From contig CM048845.1 in assembly GCA_026545225.1 (NCBI GenBank), forward strand, positions 86,517,033 to 86,581,032: a stretch of DNA of 64,000 nucleotides, given 5' to 3'. This document shows positions 41,481 through 52,249 of this stretch, in pieces. Each line of letters begins with the position of its first letter. Position 1 is the first letter of the stretch. Below the pieces are notes generated by a model that saw only the letters and a program-made list of their open reading frames with translations, was not told the DNA's origin and did not search any database. The position numbers and the translations under genes were made by a program. The stretch is from Cornus controversa. Taxonomy: Eukaryota; Streptophyta; Magnoliopsida; Cornales; Cornaceae.

Positions 41481-42579
41481 GTCTGTTTTTTTATTTTTTT
41501 CAAAAACTTCCTTCAATGAAATCAGATTGGTTAATTTGGATCCTTAATACAAAAATGGTAAAATACATTGATCTCCCGAGAAATTTGATCTAATTACATA
41601 CAATAGTCATGTTGCCATTTATTACACCGTGTTCCATTGAAATTAGGTGCGTGTTATCAATGACCTTTCCTCCTGTAATAAAATTTTAAAAAAAATTAAT
41701 TGCCCTTGCTTGCAATGAAATGAAAAAATATTATAAAGACACCAACAAAATTGCCCTTGATGTATGTATTAATTAGTCAAGAATATTAATATATAATAAT
41801 ATATGGTGGGCAAGATAGATATTTCACATTAATTTAAAATAAAATTAAAATTTTAAGAGTAAAAAGGATATTTCATAATATCTAGGAGAACACGATGTAA
41901 TAAACGTCAAATATGACTGTCGTGTGTAATTAGACCCAGCTTCAAGTTAAGTTAGTGTATTTTTTTCTACAAAAAAAAAAAAAAAAAAAAACCCCAAAAC
42001 TCTTTTCCATGGGATGTGGTAACCACGACGCCAACCGACCATGTAATCAAATAACAATGTCAAAGTGAGATGTGAGTCACCTCTCTATACAGGTACTTGG
42101 TTAAGTACGCACATCTTTGGTATATAGCCAAAGTCCATCCTAGTAAGCATGAGAATTAGTACAAACTAGAAATGAGAGAATAGTAGAGAGTAGAATTTTG
42201 GGTGATGAAGGATTTGGCTAGTTCTCCATCTCAGTTATCTTTTGTTAAACTTTGGCCAAATTAAGAAAGCTAAATTATGTTGCAGTAGCATTAATGAGTG
42301 AAGCCATTTGCTTTAAGCTTTACAAATTGTACCACAAATAAATAAGGGCCTTCTATTTGAAGCTTATAAGAATCTCCCTTTTAGTGCCGTAGTATTTGAA
42401 TTTCTATACAAATAGGATTGATACAGTACAAGTTGACAAACATTAGAGTTGATATATATATATATACTATGAATAGGCAACTAGAAACATTTTTGAATGC
42501 AGAATAAAAATCAGTCAATTTACTTTTCACAAAATTTATTGCCTTCGATCACCTTCGGTTAATTATGCAAAACAAAGAT

Positions 42580-42581
<2 letters not shown>

Positions 42582-42629
<48 letters not shown>
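42582..42629. repeat. (AT)n microsatellite, copy A
   Basis: About 48 bp; the counterpart at 56359-56396 is about 38 bp. Confidence 0.95.
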
Positions 42630-42631
<2 letters not shown>

Positions 42632-42791
42632 CAAAACCATGTATAAGTGTGTGTGTTCTAAGCCTGAGGGACAAGTTCGGGTTGGGAACATATAATTATA
42701 CTTCATTCATTGTCCCTATCGAAAATTTCCCCATCTGCCGATGATAATTGGCTTCCAAGAGAGAGATATTCCTTAATAATTCGATCTGTGT

Positions 42792-43541
42792 TCAAATCAT
42801 AACGAGCCCCTTCCTTGTCTGCTGGTGCTGGTCTTTTCTATGTCTTTTGTATAGATTGTGTATAAGCCGTTGACGCGACTTCTTCGGTACTAGTCTTCTC
42901 TCACATGTATCATTCGGAATGGTTTCATCTTTTCTGCTCTGCATTCCCTTGACTTGTTTGTGGTCGATCGATTTTTCATCATCCTCTGACACTGACACTG
43001 GCTTCAGAACTTCCCTCAATATCTTTATCTTCTTTCCTCTGCCATGTTCCTTCGTATTTGTGTTACCCTGGCAGTCTCGGACATCTACATGCACAACACT
43101 ATACACTTAGCTAATTGTACATTTGCACAAGATACTTATATTCTTAATTCTAGTAGAAAACTCAGGCTCTTAATATCTTGGCATGTGTATGTTGTGTGCC
43201 ACTTGATATTTTTTTTTTTTGCAGTTGCATCAGAAAATTCCTTTTTTCTTTGGCAAAAAAAATTAAATAAATTCGGTTGGATTTTCTAGTGTTATATATA
43301 GAGGAAAACAAATTTATTATTAATCATTATTTAAAGCCCAACTATATTGAGTCTTTGACAAGAAAACTGTTAAACAATGATAATAATAATGCAACAAATA
43401 GAAGTGAATATGAGATGACTTACTTCCATTGTCATCAATTTCCTCAAAGAACTTAGAATCTGATAGATCCATTTGAATATGTTGATCAGTAATCCCCCAT
43501 CCATCAAGTGGAGGACAAGGAAGCCCCCATTCTTCCTCCAT
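42792..43541 (-). CDS. Candidate two-exon gene of unknown function, copy A
   Basis: Proposed exons are 43541-43424 and 43084-42792, joined across a GT-AG intron (donor GGAA/GTAAGT, acceptor GCATGTAG/AT). The phase is kept and the join gives 136 residues plus stop. Exon 1 encodes MEEEWGLPCPPLDGWGITDQ followed by an acidic stretch. Exon 2 encodes a basic region with HGRGKKIKILREVL and LVPKKSRQRLIHNLYKRHRK. The acidic-then-basic charge pattern would suit a small nuclear or nucleic-acid-binding protein, but I recognise no family. A second open frame just downstream (about 42818-42702, ARYDLNTDRIIKEYLSLGSQ) could be a further exon or a frameshifted tail. Part of the intron resembles repeat sequence at 27.4 kb. 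A captured gene fragment or chance ORF remains possible. Confidence 0.35.
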
Positions 43542-43599
43542 TTTACAGGTTACAGAAGTGATTAATCACAAGTAAGATAATCTGGTAAGATATATAGTA

Positions 43600-44911
43600 A
43601 ACTCGTTAGTTATTACTTATTAGTATGATGTTTTTCATGAAGAAAAAAAAAAAGAACTGTTACAAGGAAATATCTATATTGAATTTTTATACAAGACACA
43701 AGAAAGTTTGTTAACATCTAAAAAAATCACTTAAAGTAAAAATATTTTATGAAGAGAAGTATAATTATATATGTACTCAGTACCTATATATATATATATA
43801 TATACATGCGTTGTTCTTACCATCTCTTTGTGGGGATTGTTGATTATTATAGTTCTCTCGTTATATATTTTAATTTTATTACTATATTTGATTTATTTCT
43901 TATGAAGTTAGGGAAACAATATTGACTATGCAAAAAAATTCAGACTCCTAATTCAAGAAGCAAATCCTCTCACCAAAACCATTCGCACGACTTCAATTTT
44001 CTCCTCTCACACCCACTTTCCCTCTCTCACTCCTCTCAATCACAAACCCTAGACACCACCAAAATCACTACTATCATCGCCTACCACAACTGCAAATTCA
44101 TTCCCTTACCATCATCTTTTGGACACCGAAAACAGAGTGCCCTGTTTTTTTTATAAAAAAAAACTTCTAGGTATATACAGGGTAAGTACACAGATAATTA
44201 TTTTTGTAAACCTAAAAATATTTAATCTGAAGAAGTTAATCAATCCTTCGTACACATGATCCACCAATATATAAAATACAAATACAAAGACATACATATG
44301 TATATGTATATGTATATGTATAATCAGGCAGATTGATTACTGAGAAGCCATTAAAGAAAACAATATTAGGAGTGATGGCAAGGAAAGAATACTCACAGAG
44401 AGTGCGTACTCAACGTCTAAGCTTCAGTTGAAACAAACAAACAATCGAGTAGACCGACTATCGAACTTAAGTTTCCAAATACGAGCGAGAAATTATTAAA
44501 TATCAAGAAAATTATGTCTATCAAAAATCCAACCACTAGTATGATTCAATTTTTTATAATAATAGAAAATAGTGTTTTACAAGGAGTGAGATTCTTAGAA
44601 GGAATCTCCGAGACATTCTATATCTAGCCGGTACGAGCCAATAACCATTTGGCGATTAAAAAATATATAGTTAAAAAGAACTTTGAGTGTAATTTTTTTT
44701 TTTTACACCAAATCCCCCTAAATAATGAAAACTTCGTGATGGATTATTGTGAGTTCAGTGACAAAAATGTCCCCCTCCAAAAAGAAGAAGAAAAAAGTAT
44801 TTACAATAAAGTATTGACAAAAATCCCTTTACATTAAAAAAAAAAGAAAAAATTATCAATAAAATCTACTTTTTTTTCTTGAATGAACATCTTATCAATT
44901 TTCAATAATAT
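43600..44911. other. Non-coding part of duplicated unit, copy A
   Basis: AT-rich sequence with a TA tract at 43788-43803, a CT-rich leader-like stretch at 43965-44050, a TATATG repeat near 44295-44321, and no supported gene. A short ORF (44649-44837) recurs in copy B with changes and is not credited. Confidence 0.4.
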
Positions 44912-45240
44912 CTGTACACACAAATTTCGTGTCCGAAAATTTAAAAACGAAAATCGGTAACAAATAATCAATTTTATTAATTTCAGAAAAATGGGTACAA
45001 TTCTCTGTAAATATTTACAAAAAAAAAGGATAAATTCCTTTGATTCGATCTCCTTGATGATCCGGCTTCAAGGGCTGCTAGAGCTTGATATTGAATTGGA
45101 TTGAAACTTTGGTGAAGAAAGGCACGTGGATGATGTTCTTGTTCTTTTTCTCCTTCAGGGTTTCGATGCTTTGGAGCTTTGGATTTTGAGTGAAGATTTC
45201 TGTAGAGTTTCAGCTTTTTATGAGAGTCTTCTGGTCTCTT
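44912..45240 (-). repeat. Diverged LTR fragment related to X, copy A
   Basis: The segment shares, in order, ACACAAATTT, TTAATTTCAGAAA, GGCTTCAAGGGCTGCTAGAG-like text and ATTGGATTGAAACTTTGGTG with the X LTR at 40303-40590. The adjoining 45240-45420 is also LTR-like but unrelated within the window. Confidence 0.6.
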
Positions 45241-45798
45241 CCGAATTCAAGGGTTACTAGAGTTTGATCTTAAATCGGGTTGTTAAGCGTCTTCTTCAAG
45301 TGTTTGTTATTGAAGAAAGCCGGTGAGAATTTCTGATCAAGGGTTGAAGAAGCTTGATCTCGAACAGTCTTGCTGATGATTCTTTGAATTTGTTGAACCG
45401 TGGTGGAAGAACGACACGACTTTGAATGTGCTTGTAGAGACCGTGCCCAGTTTTGGCTGGTTTTTAATTTTTTTTTTTTATCATTTATTGATTTTAATAC
45501 TAGTATTTATCATTGATCATCATCAACATCAGCATCAAAACCGGATTGATCATCACTAGTTCTAAAGAAAACTCTTACTTTCACAAGTTTTTCATCAAAG
45601 TAAGTAAAGTTTTTATTTTGCAAAATTGTGCCAATCTTTTTTAGGGCTTTTGAAGACCAAGTTTGGGGGACATAATTGGTGGTTTGAATTGTTCAATTTT
45701 GGGTGTAAAAGTTGCCGAAAGAAGAGGCCGAAGGAGAAATTTTTATTGTGCACATCAAGTGTTTGATTAAATTCCTCAACCAAACTTTTTCTATTTCT

Positions 45799-46212
45799 AT
45801 GGCACCAAAAAGAGCAAGTCACCAATGTGCTTCAAGCTCGCGCAATCCTCGCCGAGCATGATATGATCCAACACCCGTTTCCTCAAGATCTCGCCGAGAT
45901 AGAATTCATGAGAGATGGCATTCAAGCGCCTTGAATTTTGAAGTGACGTTTGACATCGCCGAACTGTATGCCATATTTTTCGAGACTCGATGGGGGATTT
46001 CTGACATCCGTTGTCGTCAGTCGGAATCAATTTTTGTTCCACTATCTACTACTATATACACGAGGCTCGTTAAAGTCTTTTGCCAAAACTAGACGAGCGA
46101 GGCGTGTTTATTTCTTCGGTGGATGGAACACGAGTTCAGGTTGATATGTCTTCGATTGCTATTGCCATGGATTGTCCCCATGAATGTCCGACTGATTTGA
46201 CCAATATCTACA
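45799..46212 (+). pseudogene. Athila-like ORF, 5' part, copy A (frameshifted)
   Basis: Starts MAPKRASHQ and continues through RERWHSSALNFEVTFDIAELYA-like sequence, then FFETRWGISDI. Relative to copy B it lacks 13 bp near 46081 (TCAGAACTTAAGG absent), which breaks the frame. The protein resembles the putative plant transposon protein encoded by Athila-type elements. It ends at the solo LTR insertion. The following TSD CTACA is at 46208-46212. Confidence 0.65.
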
Positions 46213-47713
46213 TGATAGGCGTTGAATGTTACGCATTCTAGCCTCTTAACTTGTGTATTTTATTCTCTTAGTGATAGATGATTTTGTGATTTTACTTCGT
46301 TTTAGTGTTTTCTGTATTTTCAGGGCCTTAATGATTATTTCAGTTAAAACCATGATTTTGGACTTTTAAAGATGACATGCAAGATGGTTAGATGAAGCCT
46401 ACATCAAGGAGATCCATTCAAATATTTATTTCAACTCAAATCAGTCCAAGGAAGAGGTCCAAGAGAATTACAGCTATTTAAGAAGGTTCCGGGCCTGAAG
46501 CCCAAATCTGCGCTTAATACAGTCTTAATCCTATTTTGGAAAATGGACCAGAAGTGTTTTTTTCAAGCCTCAAATTGACTTAATTTTCATTTGGATCGAA
46601 CGAAATTCGATTCTAGACACTTTTGTATTTCACAAAAATTTTGTGAATCGGACTTCTAGTGGGTCAAAAGTTGGGCCGAATGTCAGTAGGAAAAACCCCC
46701 CGGATTAGTGCTGCGGGAAAACCTAATTGATTCCTAATTGGATTAGGACTTTGGTGTATTCTCTTAGGGCATAAAGTGAAGGGTTGGAGGCTGAGTTGGG
46801 AGGAGATTAAAGAGAGATTGGAGAGTCTGAGAGAGCTTTGGGGACAGAATTGAAGACACACTTTGCAGAGCCATTGGAGAACAAAGTCTTACGCATAATT
46901 CATGAAGATGATGCCTTCTTCCTCAACAGTTGAAGCTTCTTCTTCTACCATGAGCGGCTAGTTCATCCACTAGGGTTTTGATGTAGCCCTAACAAAGCAT
47001 CAATGGTTTGATTGTTTTAATTATTGGGAACCTTTATATACATGCATAGATTGTGTAATTTAGAGGATTCTTATTATAGAATTGAGCAATAAAAGTCTTG
47101 TAAATTCAGTTTCAATGATTTCTTATCTTGTCTTAGATATTTAGTTGTTGTTATTGAACTCAATCTCTCTTATTTTCTGTGATCATGAGAGCGATTATTA
47201 CACAATGGTAATCACTAAATATATCATTATACGCTTTGATGGATTATGCCTAGAGAAGATGAACCATACTGCACCCTAGATTAGAGTAGTTAGGCAGATG
47301 GCCCATGCCAATTGAAGATAGTCCATGACTTAGCCTTAATCATATGTTATCTTCTTGATGGATGAAGATGAGCTTGTAGCCACCGACACCACTTATGCAT
47401 GATGTAATTCCCCATAGTTAATTCAATTGACCATTGATTGTGGAGTTAGTGGTGAAGTCAAATACCTTAGATTTCTCTCATATTATCTTCACTTTCTATC
47501 TACTCTGATTTATTTTATTTTACTTTTTAATAAGTTTAGTTTAAAAATCAGAATTCTTTTCTCTTAAATTTAATTAGAATTAATTTTGTATTCCAACTCA
47601 TCAGACCATAATCCCTGAGGTTCGACACTCCTTTCGATAGCCCGATTCTGCAAGGAATTCGTTCTATTGCGAAGTGTGGTAATTTTAATTGAGACGCACT
47701 TACACACGAATCA
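46213..47713 (+). mobile_element. Solo LTR inserted in the Athila-like ORF, copy A
   Basis: A 1,501-bp LTR from TGATAGGCGTTGAATG to CACACGAATCA is bordered by a perfect 5-bp duplication CTACA (46208-46212 and 47714-47718). The ORF resumes on the far side. No internal retroelement sequence remains, so recombination between two LTRs has probably removed it. Its sequence is the full-length relative of the 558-bp LTR at 49322. Confidence 0.9.
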
Positions 47714-48473
47714 CTACACTCCTTTACCCGATGATTTATCGATGGGTAATTTGATTGCACGGTTGTGTGCTAACTAATTCTTCAGGCCAAAGCATAATGC
47801 AGCTTCAAAGTCTTCAACGCCGAGTCATTTATGGTTCCTTGATGTCGTTTTGTATAAGAATGTGTGTCCCATTGGAAACAAAATCGAGAGGCGTCAAGAG
47901 TTCTTTCGAGCTTTATATGCCATACATTTTGGGCATTGGCTATCATTCCCACGGATTGTCTGGGGCCAAATTGAAAAGTTCAATTCAAAGGTTGTGGCCA
48001 AGGCACCAGACAGTGCAAGTGACTGGGAGTTTCCATTCCCTACTATCATTCATCAGTTACTCATTGCACAGGAATATGCAGTCTATGAGGACGAGCTTGC
48101 CTTTTCACGAGATATTCACTATAGCACACATGACTGAAATTTGAGCCGATCTCATATGCATCAAAGAGTCATAGATGCGCTAGGTGAAGTATCTCGATTG
48201 GCTCAGAGAGGGGAAGCTATAGACATACCACCATCGGTGGAAGATCCTGAGGAGATGGAAACAGAAGAAGAGAATGTCCATGCACAAGCTGGCGGACATG
48301 ATTATTACTATTTAGAGGGGCAGATTACTGGGTTGACCGCCCAGTTTGGCACCTTACAGACTGAGGTTTTCACACAGTTTGGAGCTATGCGGACAAAGAT
48401 GGCGGATCACTTCCGTGAGACTTGCCAAGATCAGTTAGAGATGAGGAGGATGCTGCGTGCATTGATGCGCTAG
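47714..48473 (+). pseudogene. Athila-like ORF, 3' part, copy A
   Basis: In one frame after the LTR: DDLSMGNLIARLCAN, a stop, then FRPKHNAASKSS and VLYKNVCPIGNKIERRQEFF (from 47850), FPRIVWGQIEKFNSKVV, and after another stop HMHQRVIDALGEVSRLAQRG and the C-terminal YYLEGQITGLTAQFGTLQTE coiled-coil-like region, ending at the TAG at 48471-48473. This is a decayed env-position or transposon-protein ORF. Confidence 0.65.
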
Positions 48474-49321
48474 GCAAACTTGGATCCAGATGCTCAGTCA
48501 CCACCACATCCTTGACTGGAAGGTAACTATCTTGCGTATTTTATTTTATTTTTATTTTTTTTTTAAATTAAAAAAAATTATGTATTTTTCTATTTCCTTT
48601 TTATTTTCACCCATGTATTTTTCTAAAAATTTATGTTTTTAGCCTGATTGATTCGAGTAATTAGGTTTTTCGGGGTGTCTCAACGCCTAGTGCCCTAAAG
48701 TTATCTGGTTTGGGAGTCACTGACTGAAAGCTTGCTACATGGATCTTTCAGAAGGCTTAATAGATTAAGACATTGCACAACCAATAAAGCAATAAAAAAA
48801 TAAAAAAAAGTGAAAAAAAGTCATGTATTCATGTTTGGAAGTATGATTTAGATAAGGGGAGCTAGTGAGTTGAAGGGGTATGTGTCTTAATATATTCGAA
48901 GCTGGGTTATGATACATGAGATGACTGTTAGTTCACTTTACACGAGGGAACTAAAGTTGGTTATTTTGAGATATGTTGATGTGAATTATGCATGGGGACC
49001 ATTGATTTGAATTATGGAATTTGAAAGTTTGAATTTATTTTTGAATGCAAGTTTGTAACTATATATTGTAATCTTCTTCTTGATTAATGTTGAAACAGAA
49101 TTTTGAATGTTTGTGGGTATCATTTCTGGAAACCTCACGAGACTATACTTCGTCCACTAGGGAGAATCTAGGGGTTTAAAGGCTTGTTGCATTTGCTAAG
49201 TGTAATCATTTCTCCCACGAAAATGGCGTTGGGTAGTTTAGTTAGTGTTTATTAGCTTCCTTTGTTTTAGTTTTGTTTTATTCTATTACTAAGGGACTAG
49301 CAATATGTAAGTTTGGGGCTG
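48474..49321 (+). other. 3' untranslated region and polypurine tract of the Athila-like element, copy A
   Basis: Non-coding. It includes the GGTATCATTTCTGG...CTCACGAGAC segment near 49116-49143. The purine-rich AAGTTTGGGG at 49310-49319 lies just before the LTR, at the expected polypurine-tract position. Confidence 0.6.
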
Positions 49322-49879
49322 TGATCGGCGTTGAATGTTACGCATTCTAGCCTCTTAACCTATGTATTTTGTTCTCTTAGTGATAGATTATTTTGTGATT
49401 TTATTTCATTTTAGTGTTTTCTGTATTTTCAGGACCTTAATGATTATTTCAGTTAGGCAGATGGCCCATGCCAATCGAAGATAGTCCATAACTTAGCCTT
49501 AATCATATGTTATCTTCTTGACGGATGAAAGTGAGCTTGTAGCCACCGACACCACTTATGCATGATATAATCCCCCATAGTTAATTCAATTGATCATTGA
49601 TTGTGGAGTTAGTGGTGAAGTCAATTACCCTAGATTTATCTCATACTATCTTCACTCTCTATTTTTTTCGTTTTATTTTATTTTGCTTTTTAATTAAGTT
49701 AAATATAAAAATCAGATTTCTTCTCTTTCTAAAGTTAATTAGAATTAATTCCATATTCCAACTCATTCAGACCATAATCCCTAAGATTCGACACCCCTTT
49801 CAATAGCCCTATTCTGCAAGGAATTCGTTCTATTGCGAAGTGTGGTAATTTTAATTGAGACGCACTCACACACGAATCA
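49322..49879 (+). repeat. 3' LTR of the Athila-like element with large internal deletion, copy A
   Basis: The ends match the solo LTR (TGATCGGCGTTGAATG ... CACACGAATCA), but the interior jumps from TTATTTCAGTTA directly to GGCAGATGGCC. In the solo LTR these points lie 946 bp apart and both carry AGTTA (46342-46346 and 47288-47292). Confidence 0.88.
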
Positions 49880-50910
49880 CTTCCTTGACCTCATCATCTA
49901 ATAGAACAGAATCTGATTGTTATTCAATAGCAATGTGATAAGAAGTGATATAAAATACTTCATCCTTCATTCTCTCCATGTCGCACTCCTCAGACTGGGT
50001 AGTGAACATAATAGTCCATCTTTTTGCTTTTAGTGTAATGCCATTAGTAACGTCGACCTCCGTTTTACGTTTCATTCGTGAAGGAATCAAACTCTGAACT
50101 TCACTATTTTTGACCATGTTAGCGCCAGTTCTCTCTAGTTCTTTTTATTGATTTCTTATTACCAATACCTCTCTTAGAGCTTTAGTTCGAGAAAAGACAG
50201 ATTTTCGAGGTTGAGGTTATGGAGATCTTTTTCTTTGGGTAGGAGAATTTATTCTCTTGAAGATAGAAGTACATAGTGAATTATTGATTTAAGAACCTGA
50301 GATATTCAATATTTGACTTGATGCGCCCATCATGTCGAATACAGATACTCTAGTGCGTGAACCTCTACACATTCAAAAACTGACTTGTGAGAAACATAAT
50401 GTTGGTCTTTGTTGTCACCAACCTCTTTAATACTAATGTACAAAGTGTTCAACTTTTTATCCTTTATTGTGATTTGGATTCAGATAGGTTTAGTCGATGT
50501 GAAATCAATACCAGTTTTGGGTAGAATGATCCTATGCCTTTATTCCTTTAATTTTTTTTGTGTCTCATTGAGGCTGAGTATTTTCTCGCCAGTAAGTTCA
50601 GGTCTGAGATTTCTAAGGCCTGTGGATTTGGAGAATCATACCCAGACTTTGTCAAGAGTTTGTATGCCTTTGGATCAAACCCTTCATCAGTTCTTTGTTT
50701 TGTAAGGAATCCATGTTCAACTGGAGCTTTTGAAGGTCAAACAAATCATTTCAGTGGAAGTTTAATAGGAGTAGACTCTTCAATCTTTATGAGGGGAAGA
50801 GCTAATTCTTCTCTTAGGCTTTGCAGGTCTTCTTTTTCTTTTGTGCGTGACATCTTTAACTTAATTTCTTCACTTTCAAGTATCTCCACGACAGGTAATT
50901 GCCCTTCTCG
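49880..50910 (-). pseudogene. Element X polyprotein region between protease and RT
   Basis: Minus-strand fragments include DEGFDPKAYKLLTKSGYDSP and later VSVFDMMGASS, the spacer motifs found between protease and RT in some plant gypsy polyproteins (family pattern: GFDPNAYKLLxKAGYDF...VFDRLG). The reading 50117-49920 continues towards RT but is cut by the 3' LTR at 49879. RT, RNase H and integrase are absent. Confidence 0.6.
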
Positions 50911-51520
50911 TCATTGAGAATTTGGAACATACTTGAAAATCAGTGTAGTATGATGTGTTTTAATCTTGACCTCTTGTTTTTGAGTTACCTTTTTACTGTC
51001 TGTCATCGAGACATCTAGAGGGATGAACGATGATTCTTTTGCTTTTGTAGATTTAACCTCTCGTGTAGATGGAAGGATTGTTGTAGAGACGCTTGAAGAT
51101 GTGTTTGGCTTAATGTAAAACTTTGCATTTGCAAAATGGGCTTCTATTTCAGTAAATGGCTTGTTATCTGCCACTATTGTCTGTACTCCATTATTGCAGA
51201 ACTTGAAACACTGATGAAGAGTTGATGGAACAACACCATTATCATGAACCCAGGGTCGTCCCAACAATAACTTTTAGGACATCTTTGCATTGATTACGTG
51301 GAATAAGGTTTTAGCTTGCAACCCTCTAATTGTTAGGTCTACACGAATCATGCTAATAGTTCTCTGCCTACCTTGATTAAAACCTTGAATAATGAGGCGA
51401 CTGCGAGCCAAGTCGTCGACTATAATGTCAAAATTTTTCATTGTAAATTTTGGCATGAGATTCACTACGGAGCCCCTATCAATAAGACTGCGATTGACCT
51501 TTTGCTCCCTTATGCGTCCG
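50911..51520 (-). pseudogene. Aspartic protease of element X
   Basis: The minus-strand reading has NRSLIDRGSVVNLMPKFTM (active-site Asp, with the usual DSG/DTG as DRG), IRVDLTIRGLQAKTLFHVI, and LLGRPWVHDNGVVPSTLHQ followed by FKFCNNGVQ. This is the canonical order of a plant gypsy retropepsin. A stop splits the two halves near 51273. Confidence 0.8.
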
Positions 51521-52249
51521 GAGACAAAACGAGGACGGTTGTGTGGCTTTGGTCCTAGTTGAAGGTCTTCGTCTGTGAAAGTAATTGTTGCATAACATGA
51601 GCCAGATGTAGCTCTAACTACCTCTTCGTCATTGGATTCTTCGATGGTAGTTGTGTGTTTCTCTAGCTTTCCTATATTTTGGACTTTATTTCAACTCTTA
51701 CCACTTTCGACCTCCAAATCGATCTTCACAGTTGACACCATGTAAGTTGGCACAATTTCATCATCGAGGTATCTTTTTGAAAAGAAATCATGTAAAGTAA
51801 TGGGCTTATAAATTCTTTCACCCAACATTGTGCCTTCTGTCAATGTCGTCTTATTAGCACTTTTTCCATTCTGGACACCTTTCTTAGAGATATATCGAGA
51901 CTTATTTTTCTTTTTCCCCCTGTCGAAGTGGTATTATTTTTCTTTTTCCCCCTGTCGAAGTGGCTGGTCGGAGGAATATGAGCTTGTTGTTTTCGTTGTC
52001 TCCTCGTCACTAAGGTCCATCATTCGTCATTGTATTGGAGAAGTTTCAACTCATTCATTGGATTGTCATGAAAACTACATTGGGAAAGATATATCTGAAT
52101 AGATTCAAACGAGCCAAATTGAACAGTTGTGGAGTAGATAATAGAGTTTAAAAATAATTGATGATAAGCACAGGTCCACTCGAACTTTGAAGATGGGAAT
52201 ATGACAGCAGTATGATTTGAAGTTTCTATCTTGTCCGTGTCTAACAAGA

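Noticed and set aside
50409..50917. Two overlapping plus-strand ORFs of about 100 residues
   Set aside because: They are antisense shadows of the element X polyprotein, whose minus-strand reading has recognisable spacer motifs.
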